The translations under genes were made by a program, and so were the position numbers. From contig QAXH01005234.1 of assembly GCA_004335635.1 (NCBI GenBank), positions 1,228-55,830 on the forward strand: DNA of 54,603 bases, in the 5' to 3' direction. Below, piece after piece: positions 10,901 to 21,300 of the stretch. This stretch comes from Chloromonas sp. AAM2 (lineage: Eukaryota > Chlorophyta > Chlorophyceae > Chlamydomonadales > Chlamydomonadaceae). Below the pieces are notes generated by a model. The model saw only the letters and a list, made by a program, of their open reading frames with translations, had not been told where the DNA came from and did no database searches. The first letter of the stretch is position 1. Each line of letters begins with the position of its first letter.

Positions 10901-13900
10901 ACCAGGGCAGCGCGCAAGGAGGAGAGGTCGTGCGAGGACACCAGGCCCAGCAGACGGGTCTGGGCCTGCATGCGCGTCACACGGCAAACATTGTCCAGTG
11001 TCAGCATGCAGGTTTCGTCTCTAATGCATGTCAGCCCCTGGGTCATGCTGGCTCACGGTGTACATCTGGAACTTAGGCTCTCCCCAACTTGACACAACCG
11101 GTTGATACCGGCAAGCACACAAGTTGGGAATGTTCTTCATCCAAGTTTTGCGTTGGAGTGATCACAGCTGTACTGCTTATCGATGCACCAATCACTCGCA
11201 GATACTTTGCCGCAGGCATTCAGCAGCCAAACAACAGCAGGTGGGCCTCAGCAGCACACGCCAACAAATGCACTGTGATGCACATATGCCAGCTGTCAAT
11301 GCATGCCAACAGACACTTCTTTCTTAGCAGGTCCTACGTCTGGCTTGCATGCCTCCATTCACCAGTTCAGGCAGCTTGAGCCGTCGAATGTAGTCCATGA
11401 GGTCACTCTCAAAGGGTGATGTGGGTGGGGAGTCAGCGTCCTTGGGAGGAAAGTCCTGACACCAACTGCAAGCAGGGGGCCATACACCGAGCATGGTAAT
11501 GATCCCATGGCGTGCAACCCTAAAGACACACACCAGTGCGCCTTGAAGCATATTTGAAGGCTTTCGTTTCCGCTTCTCGTACGCATGCCATCAAATGAAG
11601 TACTAAACTTGACCCTAAGCTTGACAACCAACTGAGGTGCACTCACACGCCCTGTGTCTTGACTGTGCAATCTCCTTCTTCCATGTTTGCTGTCAGGATG
11701 ATCACTCGTAGCCCTCGGTCGTACTGCACACAGGCAACACACAAACCTGTCACATTCTGGCATGCTGACGGCATCAAGCGACACACTGGATCGCTGTAGC
11801 ATTTGCAGTATCGTGCCAGAACCCGCATTTCAAGGGACATGCAGGACTGCTGCAGCATCCGGAAGTATCCTGTTCATCAGAAGAACCGTCAATGGCATGA
11901 CACCAGCAGGTGACCGCAACTGCCAGTGAAATGGCCATCCCTTCAGTCCACACAGCCCACTACAGCTATGCATGCTGTGACCCAAACTACGCTACCTTGA
12001 CAGTCGTGATTTGCATACATTGTCAGCGCATGGTCACCTTGACAATGAATGCCTTGGAGTGGTGCGTGCCGTATTCAATGGGCAGAGGTGGGGCGTGCAG
12101 CTCCAGTTGGCCTGCAACCAAGTGTCAAGGCAACCTCGCAACCAAACTGTGTGTGTTCCAATTGCCAAACTAAGGCAAACCACCCACACATCATTGTTAT
12201 TGTTCTACCGTTCACATTTCAGTGAGGAAATGTGGTGAGAAAACGTCCGTTCCTTCATGTGAGGAAATGTCACCCTGCGATGCCTCACCAGACCCACCTT
12301 CCATCGTCCGCTGGAGCCTGTCTGCATCCCCATGCAGCACATGGTTCCTCCCCTCCCTCTCGTTGTGGCAGATGAGCAGATGGCGGGCTGTGGCGAGCCC
12401 CGGGCACATGGAGAGCAGCCAGGGCAGGTGCACCTTCATGTTGGATACCTGAGGCATGGGGCATGGCATGGGGCAACGCAGGCGCCTCATTGCCGCTGAT
12501 CTGCCTGGAATACAGTGTGTGTACAGACACGCATCGCCCCACTGGTCTGACACGCAGTATCCACACCTGTAGTTCAACCACAGGCAAACAAAAGTTTTTC
12601 TCATGCCTTGAACACTAGTCTAGCCTTGAACATCTTGTTGTTTATCTCTTTTGAGACAAACGCTGTTTGAAGCAACCTGAGAATGCAGCCGGTTTTCTTT
12701 TCCTGTGTGGTCAGCTCACTGAGCTGATTTGCATGCCTTGCTAGTACAGTGGTGCAGATGACAGTTGTTTTATTTGTTTTCCCTCCCTCCCTCCCTCCCT
12801 CGCCCCCGCTGAGCAGTCCTCCCCGGACTGAAGGCCATGTAAACAACAACAACAACAAACAACAGTATACTGCAGTCCTGCTGGCAGATACGTGCCTGCT
12901 GATAGTATTTTATCGGCTCCCCTAACTTCTGTGCATGCATGGCTTTCACCGCTTGCCTGCTACTGCTGTAAATTGGAAAATAATGTCTGCTGCAGAGACC
13001 CTTGACACTTGCCATGGCAAACTCCATGGGCCCTGGCAGCAGCTCGTTCAGATCTGCGGCAAGGCACCCCACGTTGAAACTGGCAGCAATCCCACCACCC
13101 CTGCAATGCCAGCACCGAGCAGGAGCAGCGTAAGGTACTCGCGTAAGGTGCAGAGTGCAGCATACACAACGTGCAGCTTCTGGAGGGCATTCTTCAACTG
13201 CAACTGTCACAAAACTGTAACGTCATTGAGTTGGAGTAAGACATTGCGAACAATAAAAGCTGAGCATTGGCTTCAAGGCTGGACTGTTTGACGGATTGGC
13301 TTGTGTTGGGCCTGTATAAAACTGCTGGATTCCCTCGCACCTTATTTTCATTAGCTTGAAGGGCGTGTCCTGTTGCAGCAGGGCTATGCGGCTAGGCACA
13401 GGCTCCACACCGCCTTGGACCCCTTCATGCCTTGGGACCTTGCATGGCTGCTCTGGAGCAGCATGCACGTGCTCATGGCCCACTGTGAGATCAATCACAT
13501 GAGGACGTTTGCAGCCGCCTGCTGAGGTGAGAGGGGCTGGCTGCTGCGACGTTCCAATCTGCTGCTGCTGCTGCCCCTGCTCCTGCTGCCACTGCTCCTG
13601 CTGCTCCTGCTGCTGCTGCTGGTGTTGCTGCTGGTGCTGCTGGTGCTCCTGCTGCTGCTGTTGCTGGCACTCCCGCTGTTGCTGTTCTTGCTGCTGTGGT
13701 TCTTGCTGTTGCTGCTGTGCATGTTCCTGCCGCAACACTGTGCATGTGGAGATCTCCTTCAAAGAAGCTACATAGAACCTGCCAACAGCACGAAATGTCA
13801 CACATTTTCAGTTACTGGTTAAGGTGCTTGCAGATGTGACTCTTTACACCAAGGCATTTCAAGGCGTCTCAACATCATTTTGAATTATAAGCAAAATGGT

Positions 13901-14505
13901 TCGGTTCAATGCGCACACACCTGGATCCAGGTCCTACCAGAATGTTCTCCCCACGCTTCAGCAGTAAAGGCTGGGCACGGGTATCTGTGAATGGGTAGGC
14001 ATAGTACATGGTTACCAGCCTGCCTGGCCGCTCAATTCCCCAGGAGAGGAAAACAAACCATTCATAGGCAAGTCTAGAGCAGTGGGTGGCCAGCCAGGTT
14101 GGATACCATGCTCTTGGTTCCACATGGCCACACAGTAGCAATAACAATAACAACATCAACTATGCAAAACTACGTGTCCACACAGAGCCTATGAACACAT
14201 GCTGCAGTGGGGGTCCTCACCACTCGAGTTGTGGATCTCCACCACCATGGCTGCATGACAGCGAGCAAGCATCTGCTTTTGGTGCACTGTCGTTCAGATG
14301 CCGAGACAAGCAAGTGCTTGCTGCTGTTGTGCTTACGATTAATGCCCAGGCTGTGCAACTCCAGCAAGCTGGTAGAATGATACCTAATTGAGAACTGTTC
14401 CCTGCTCATTGATGGATGCTGCAGGCATGCGTGTGAGCCCCTCCCAAGCAAAGTTCTGCTGCATGGCACGAGGACTTGGCCATCGGGCAGGAGCAGAGAC
14501 AACAT
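7933..14505 (-). CDS. TDP1: Tyrosyl-DNA phosphodiesterase 1 with N-terminal FHA domain
   Basis: Fourteen minus-strand exons: 14505-14337, 13984-13921, 13778-13341, 13100-13013, 12448-12289, 12111-12038, 11723-11647, 11465-11363, 10965-10822, 10402-10270, 9845-9793, 9436-9224, 8841-8781 and 8465-7933, giving 769 residues with all phases matching. Exons 1-3 form an FHA domain (LLGRG, SMSREQFSI, LKRGENILVG), then a glutamine-rich linker. Catalytic motif 1 is YGTHHSKAFIV with LTANMEEGD; motif 2 is MPHIKSYCRF with LLGSHNLSKAAWG. SLGSLDEKW, FVWPTVE and the C-terminal PLPYKLPPQQY and DNPWMVNYP are TDP1 hallmarks. The enzyme hydrolyses 3'-phosphotyrosyl bonds left by trapped topoisomerase I. FHA fusion is known from plant TDP1. 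Residues of the C-terminal domain between ELSVLLTPS and VPLPYKL are expanded by low-complexity sequence. Intron 4 uses a GC donor. Confidence 0.94.
9009..9062 (+). repeat. Dispersed (GTT)n-hairpin repeat, copy 1
   Basis: TTGTTGTTGTTTACATG is followed by a short hairpin, CAGTCC-AGGGA-GGACTG, then CTCAGCAGGAGC and a G-rich tail. It lies in TDP1 intron 12. An inverted copy with the same stem sits at 12801-12860 in TDP1 intron 4. Confidence 0.75.
12449..13012 (-). other. GC-AG intron in TDP1
   Basis: The exon ends MEFAM with ATG and the intron starts GCAAGT at 13012-13007 (minus strand). The next exon begins VSNMKVHLPWLL after CCTCAG. Both junctions are phase 0. The only nearby GT would give phase 1 and break the frame. 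Alignment with known TDP1 shows no gap or insertion at the join. Confidence 0.8.
12801..12860 (-). repeat. Dispersed (GTT)n-hairpin repeat, copy 2 (inverted)
   Basis: Read on the minus strand this is (GTT)n, TTTACATGGCCTT, the hairpin CAGTCC-GGGGA-GGACTG, CTCAGCGGGGGCGAGG and a (GGGA)n tail (CCCT repeats at 12779-12800 on the plus strand). It matches copy 1 at 9009-9062 with changes mostly in the loop. Confidence 0.75.
13558..13720 (-). repeat. CAG-rich polyglutamine-coding tract in TDP1
   Basis: Plus-strand CTG/TTG/CTC runs encode, on the minus strand, glutamine runs interrupted by E, P, H, R and W in TDP1 exon 3. It lies between the FHA domain and the catalytic region. The Cys- and Leu-rich ORFs in other frames over the same bases are shadows. 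Confidence 0.85.
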
Positions 14506-14605
14506 GTCATGCAAGTGCACTTGATGAAAATACACCTCATGGAACTTTTGCCGTGGAGGCGCGTAGCGGCCCTCGCCATTATGTCATGCAAGTGCACTTG
14601 ATGAA
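14504..14605. repeat. 25-bp direct duplication containing a 12-bp palindrome at the TDP1 start
   Basis: An identical 25-mer lies at 14504-14528 and 14581-14605, 77 bp apart start to start. Each copy contains CAAGTGCACTTG, a perfect palindrome. The first copy overlaps the TDP1 initiation codon (minus strand 14505-14503). The second is upstream in the presumed 5' UTR or promoter, and there the preceding base change removes the ATG. Confidence 0.85.
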
Positions 14606-15360
14606 CCAGGAGAGTTACTGATGCTGACATGTCAACACCGTGCTCCGTAACCGCCCTTGAAAACGGACATGCAGCGAACACGTCGTTTGAGAGGCCTTCC
14701 TTCGTCAATTGGCTTTGCCATAACATGATCATTGGTCTGTGAAGAGTAGCTTTGCTCATTCAGCAATTCTTGGTCTTCTTTCTACGAAGCAGCTGATCGA
14801 CAATCACAGATAACTGAAGAATACACCACCTCAGTACATTGCATTTCCGTCTCTGGCGGGAGATGATGTGCTGTGTACGTGAGGTTGTCCTCCCATTCAA
14901 CACTTCCACTGCGTATTGTTGCTGATGCCGATGTGGAGAAGCGGAAGAGTGGAGAGCAGCATACAACGACCATGCCAGACTCCCACATCCTCTGCTGTCA
15001 TGGTGCGGACCCTTTATCAGGAAAACTGTGCCAGGGCGTTGCTGCAGCCAATTCAACGCTGCAACACGCAACTAATGGCAAGCTCGCGGGTATTAGGGCG
15101 CCTGTAAAAGAAAGCTTGCGCCAAGAACGTGCAACTTGCCTTTTCCTGTTATCGCAGAGTGCCGTCAGAGGGGGACAAGCTGTAGCGCTGCCGCTGCCCA
15201 GGCCTGGACGAGCATGCCCATGCAGTGCCTTCGGTCGCAGAATATCGTCCCTCAATTCTCACCAAAGGGTGAGGTGGCATGCTGACGTGAGGTGGCAGGT
15301 GGCAAGCACCAGAGCCAAGCCGCCGGTCCAGCAGGCTACGCCTGTTATGACACTGCTTTC
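14506..15360. promoter_or_regulatory. Divergent promoter region TDP1/SMP-C2 gene
   Basis: About 855 bp lie between the proposed start codons. Minus-strand ORFs at 14760-15071 and 14998-15255 show no recognisable domain. The plus-strand frame open from 15292 reads into the SMP-C2 gene but uses no ATG before 15361. A 5' non-coding or short coding exon of the SMP-C2 gene could lie here. Confidence 0.4.
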
Positions 15361-18300
15361 ATGCTGCATGATGCCATGCAGCTTTTGCGGGCCCGGGCAA
15401 GCACCAACGAGGCAGACTCCACCGCCATGCTCATGGCGGGTGTTGCTCCCCAGCAGATGGGAGCCAGTAAGCAAGCTGACCAGCCATGCAGCAGCGCACG
15501 GGCGCAAGCTAACACCAGCGCAGCTGTTGCTGCGTCCACGGCCAGCCTGGGCATCCCTTTCAGTCAGAACAGGTGTGCCAACAGAATCTATCAATGGCCA
15601 GAAGACAGCAGTCAGCCAGCTGGCAAGCAGACCACGCACAACACATCTCGCTCAGACAGCTTCACAGATGACCCACAGCGCTCGTTTGCACCGCATTTCT
15701 TGCCCGAATCCTTGCACCCATGTATTTGTATGGTTTCACGGTTGCATGCACATGAAGCATGGCCACTCGGCACAAGCCTCAGCCTGGTCGCCTTGATGTG
15801 GCCATCATTCAATGGCACGTGTTTGTGCACGCCTGTTCACAGGTCACTGCTATTTCCTGGCATAGTCCTGGGCGCGCTTCTTGTACTAGCCGCCCAGCGT
15901 GCCTGGGCTTGGATACAGGAGTTGTTGTGGGGCCGGCAGTGGGCAGAATCCTTGGACAGCAGGCGCAGCAGCGGCTCACAAGCAAGCACGTCATCATCAT
16001 CCTCCACCCTTCGTATGCTCCCGCCACCCGGCGCGACAACAGCCGCCCAGCAGGCCAGGCAGAGGGGGGGAACAGACACAACGGATGAGGAAGCGGATGG
16101 CCCGCCGGGCGGGTGGGACGGTCCAGGGGCGACCACGTTTCAATTGCCGGAAAGCCCAGGTAGGCACTATGAGGCACCACAGGGCGCCCATTAGTGCGCG
16201 TAGCAAGGTGTTTTGCCGGCTGCCTGTAGAGCAGTTCATACAGCAATTGAATTGCGGAAGTAGCAGGCACTGAACAGCTGGATGAGAGCAGTGAGAGCAG
16301 CGCAGCAGCAAGACACCCTGAGCGGCTGGCTCAAGCAGCTGCTGCGCAATTCTGTGCAACTCAGCTCATGCTGCCTCCGTTGTGCGTGCACCACGTAGCA
16401 TAGCAGCTCTTGCAGGCACCAGCAGCAGCAGCAGCAGCAGCAGCACAAATGTGGCAACAGCGACACCAGTGGTAGCCTGTAATGCCAAAGCATGCACGTC
16501 CAGATCAGCAGGAATCAATGCCAGTGTGTCGCGTCGCTCATGTCGTGCCCGCATGTCTCACTTGAAGCATTCTAGGCGCAGCAAATCGGCTGTTAATGTG
16601 CATGACTGCGCCAGTGAGTGCAGCAGGCCTGGCTGAGGAAGTCTGGAGAGCAAACACATTGACGTGCGCATCAGCAGGAGAGGCCGGATCACCACTGTAT
16701 CTTGCAACTGGTGTCGTGCTTCCATGTCTCACATTCCGCAGAAATGCGCACTGTGTTTTCATCGCTGACGGATGCGATCAACCACCCCGGGGCCCAGGAC
16801 CAGGGGGAGTCAGTGGAGTGGGTCAACATGTGCTGGCGGAAGGTAGGGGCCAGGGCAACCACACGCATGCAGCAGGCCTGCTGCAACGCCTCCTTGCGGC
16901 CATCGTGCAAACTTTGCTCAGAATGCTGGCCTACATCCTGGCATTTGCAAGCAGCTGGCAGGTGTTAGTTCCGCGTCTGGTCATGTTGTATCAGCATTCC
17001 CGCCTTTGTTTGACCTCATCATCAGAGTTGCAGCCACTCCACAAAAGTATCTGCCTCTGTATTCTCTGCTGCACATCAGTGCCTGTAGCCTGTCTTCTGC
17101 ATCCCTCCTGGCCTGCTTGTCTACTCTCCCCAGGTGTGGCGTGTGTATCAGCGGGGGTTGGAGCGGTGGTTTGTGGACCTCCTGCAGCCTGTGTTTGACG
17201 GGGTGGTCAAGGACGGCAGCGTGCCGCGCTTTGTGCAGCGGCTGCGGATCGTTGAATTCACTCTGGACCACGAGGCGCCCTACTTCACGAACATGCGCAG
17301 GCGGTACAGCCGCAAGGACAGGTCAGGCATGCTACTTGACTCATGCACTGCAGAGCATGGGATACATGGCAGAGGGATGCACGTGCATACTGTTGACCTT
17401 CAGCTTGGGGCCGCTTGGTATCTATCCTAGTATCTATGCTGGACGCAGCTTGAAATAGTGAGTCAAAGCAGCCACGAGCAAAGAGCAGGGGCGCTTGTGC
17501 TGTTGTGCTGGGCGGAAGGTCAGACAGTGTAGGGAGTCTTTCTAACAGGGCATGAGCCAAGGCAACGCACTGTGCAAGGCAACGGCGGATGCACTGTGCA
17601 GCGGGCCATCCAGGACAGAGCGGCGAGCACGGCACATGGCAGCAACATTAGGCATGCTTGTGCACAGAGCACGTTATTACAAGCAACGCAAAAGTCAGTC
17701 ACCGCTTGTTTGCCCCCTTGTTTGCAGTGACTTGACGGGCGTGGTCGACCTGCGCTATACGGGCGGTGCACGCATGCTGCTCATGCTGGAAGTGGGGGGC
17801 GGCCGATGGAGGTTCAAGGTGGGTACCCACTACGCAGCAGCAACAAGAGCAGCAACAGGAACAGCATGCCATGTCAGGCAGTTCATGTGCAGCATTCCAT
17901 GTGCTGTTCATGGAGAGCAGCGAGCACCAATCGCAACTTAGCATCCAGCGGATTACCAGAGCAGCAACAGGAGCAGCAGTCTCGTTCTAGGCAATCTCAA
18001 TTCCTGCACCCGGCTTTTACCAGAATAACTGTACGTTGGTTGATTGTTTGCAAGCACGTGGGCTCAAGACATTACCTTGCATGATTCGTAGAGAGAAGCG
18101 AGCACCAAGTTCAAGCTAGCATTGGGAGCGTTGGAGTGCACTCTGCAGCCTGTTGTTTGCTAACCACTGGCATTCCATCCAAGCACGGCGTGGTCAATAG
18201 GTATGTTACTTGGGCATGTTGTTTGTGCGCAGATTCCTGTTCTCGTGTCGGACCTTGACATCGACTGTCAGATGTGGATCAAGATCCGCCTTGCGCCCAT

Positions 18301-21300
18301 GTGTCCCTGGGTGGGCACCCTGTCCCTGGCCTTCGTGGGCCCGCCGAACGTCAAGGTGCAGCTGTCACCGTACAACAGAGTGCGGCTCATGCGGGTGCCG
18401 GTGGTGCAGGTGAGGGCGGGGGCTTAAGCAGCCGGACAGGCAGGGACATCGAGCATGCGAATGTAAGATCAACTGCGCACGTTAACCAGGGTTTAAGCAT
18501 GACAACTTGCGCTTGTGAAGCCACCACAACCATCACGCCTACCTTTGCATGACCCAATGCTTGCGATTCAGTTGCAGTGGGCGTCATTGATGTGTGAAGG
18601 TGTCTTTGCGTCCCGGTGCCACAGAGTTTCCTCCGCAAGCTGTTGACCGAGGACCTGCCCGGCTTCATGGTGCTGCCCAAGCGCCTGGAGGTGGCCATCC
18701 CGCCCAGCGTCACCAGTGTGGCAGAGGCGGCGGTGGGCAGGGACACAATCATGCGGGCAGTGGCATCAGCGGTACTGCAGGTAAAACAAACAGAATGAAA
18801 TTCATTACATTCAACGATGTTTAAATGTTCGATATATATAGAAAGGGCTCATGTGATATGTGATGGTAAAATCAAAACAGAAAGTATGATGGTAAATATA
18901 CTTGGGCATTCACTCGAGTTAGTTGAAGAGTTGGAAAATTCAATCGCATGTGAATTCACCGGAAATTCACCAGTAAGAAGAGTATTGACACCATCACGTG
19001 ATGTTGCAGGCTGATGCGGTGGAACAGGCGCTGCTGGCAGCTCTGCCGCTGGGCCCGCAGACCGCGGCAGGGGGCATCTCACTGCCTGAGGCGTTCAGGG
19101 TACGTGCTCTAGAGGGCAGACCGAGATGGCTGGGAGTGATGTGCAAGTTGGCCTGTCCGCACAGAATGGATGACGGATCAAGGGACGGACCAGGGGGCGG
19201 ATCTGGTGGCGATCAGGGCTGAAAGTTCTGTACTAGGGAGAGAGCAGAGTGGGACACCGCTACCGGGCTGTGGATGTGAATACGTTGGTGGTTACTAGGA
19301 TTGCCTAGGTGCGCCATGGGAGGCATTCAGTGTGCGCTCGTCCATGCGTGTTGCTGCAGGGTGAGTTTGACGTGGTGCTGCGCGAGGCGCGCGACCTGCC
19401 TGTGTGGGGCTTCCCGGGGCAGAGCAACCCCTACGTGCGCATGCTGCTGGGCGAACAGGTGAGAGAACAGTCGACCAACAGTCAACCTACAAAAGGGTGA
19501 GGGCAGGGTGGTGTGGATCAGCAACACGTTCAAGATATCAAGCTGAAGGGATGGTTGGAAGGCGGGTTTGATTAAACAGTGTGTACCACGGACCAGCCTA
19601 CACAAGGGTACCCTCTGCAGTCGCTGGAAGCTGCCAGGTACCAGCTACCAGATAGGTGACAGCTCTTTCAGTTGCTCAGCTGGTGAAGGCCTGGCACCCA
19701 GGCTTGGCTAAGACAGCAAGGGGGAAACTTGAGGCTTTGTGAATTCAGCATGTGCAATTGTGTGTGTGTCTAGCTCTTTGACTTGGGCTGACCATTGTAT
19801 TTGTGTGTGCCCAGGCTGTCCAGTCGCGGCGTGATGACGACACCAGCTCCCCCGGCCGCCATCGCCACCCGGTCTGGAACCAGGAGTTCCAGTTCCTGGT
19901 GGAGGACCCCCGGGCACAGGTGGGGCTGGCGGGCCGGGCACTGGAACAGGGCTCAGCCACATAAATGCAAAGCAGCTCCAATACAGCCCAGTTACAAGGT
20001 CCTGACAGGTCGGTTGCAAGGACGGCAGCGGCGAAATCAGCGGACAGCAGACCAGCTATGTGACAGAACCCATGTGCCCAAGTATATGCTTGGTTCCTTG
20101 GCCGCTCAGAATGGCATGCCAAGCTTGCTGGCAAATGTGTGGTGCCATCAACCTGAACACCTTCAGTCTTGTGACGGCTCGGTTCTGTACAAAACCTTGA
20201 CTGTTTGAAACCACTCAGCGTGGTTGCTGGACTGACTGCCAGGGGACAGCTGGTGCAAGACCAGGCTGTCCTGCTTCAGTGCCATTTTTCCATCATGTTT
20301 TTATTCCATTTGATTCCAGATTGGCTCAACTCCATCCAAATTCAAATGGTTGGGTTTTAGTCAAGTTCGGATGGTCACCACATCCCCTTGTGCTGTGCCT
20401 GTTTCCCAATGCAGATGCTTGAGATTGAGGTGCGCGACTCGCACCTCACAGGGCGCGTGGAGGTGGGCACCGCCTCGCTGCCGCTCTGCAGCGTGCCGCT
20501 CAACGGCGAGCGCGTGTCCATGTGGCTCCCGCTGACCCCCCCGCCCGCGTACGCCTCCAGGGTGGCTGCGGGGGGCCGCGACAGCCACGGAGAGGTGCTG
20601 CTGGAGGTGGCGTATAAGGTGGGCAGGCATTTCTTGTTTTGGTTCCTTGTTTGAGCTCTGATTTTGGGCTTAGCCTTGAAAGCACAACTGCAGTGTTTGC
20701 GTTGGTTTGGCGGCGTACAAGGTGGGTAGCATGACGAAGGAACTGGGTTGAACTTCGAATCAACAGCCAGGGGCCGATTTGACATCGAGCCAAATGCGAG
20801 GGGGGGCAGGTGCTATGGAAGATGACCATGTTGCGTGGGGGATGGGACCAAGGGAAAGTTTTTCCGAATTAGTACAAGGTTTAATGGCGAGCAAATGTTT
20901 GTATACAGTCGAGGATATTGGTTTTGGGTTCATAATATCGCAGCAGATTGTCAACCCTCTTGGCTTCTGCAGCTGCTGTTTTCCACCTTGTGGTTCCGCT
21001 GACCGCATGGCATCCCCGCAGGCAGAAGGCTTGTGCATGTCCAGTTCACCTGTTCAAGTCGGTCGCTCAGTAGTTGGGTCATAACGGACCATGAAACGCA
21101 CCAAGAAACGCCGCACGGACGGAACTAGCATTTCACGCGCCTTGACCAATTGTTACTCAAAACCCTTCTCTACCAGGCGTTTGACAAGGAGGGACCAGCA
21201 TGCTTTTGCTTGTCCCTTGTCCACTCGACGTTACAGGTTGGCTTGTTCGCTCAACAAGTCGTTAAGACGGAGATGCTGCATAGATGGGAATAGCATGTCA

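Noticed and set aside
13491..13822. Ala/Ser-rich, Cys-rich and Leu-rich ORFs
   Set aside because: They are other-frame readings of the polyglutamine tract of TDP1.
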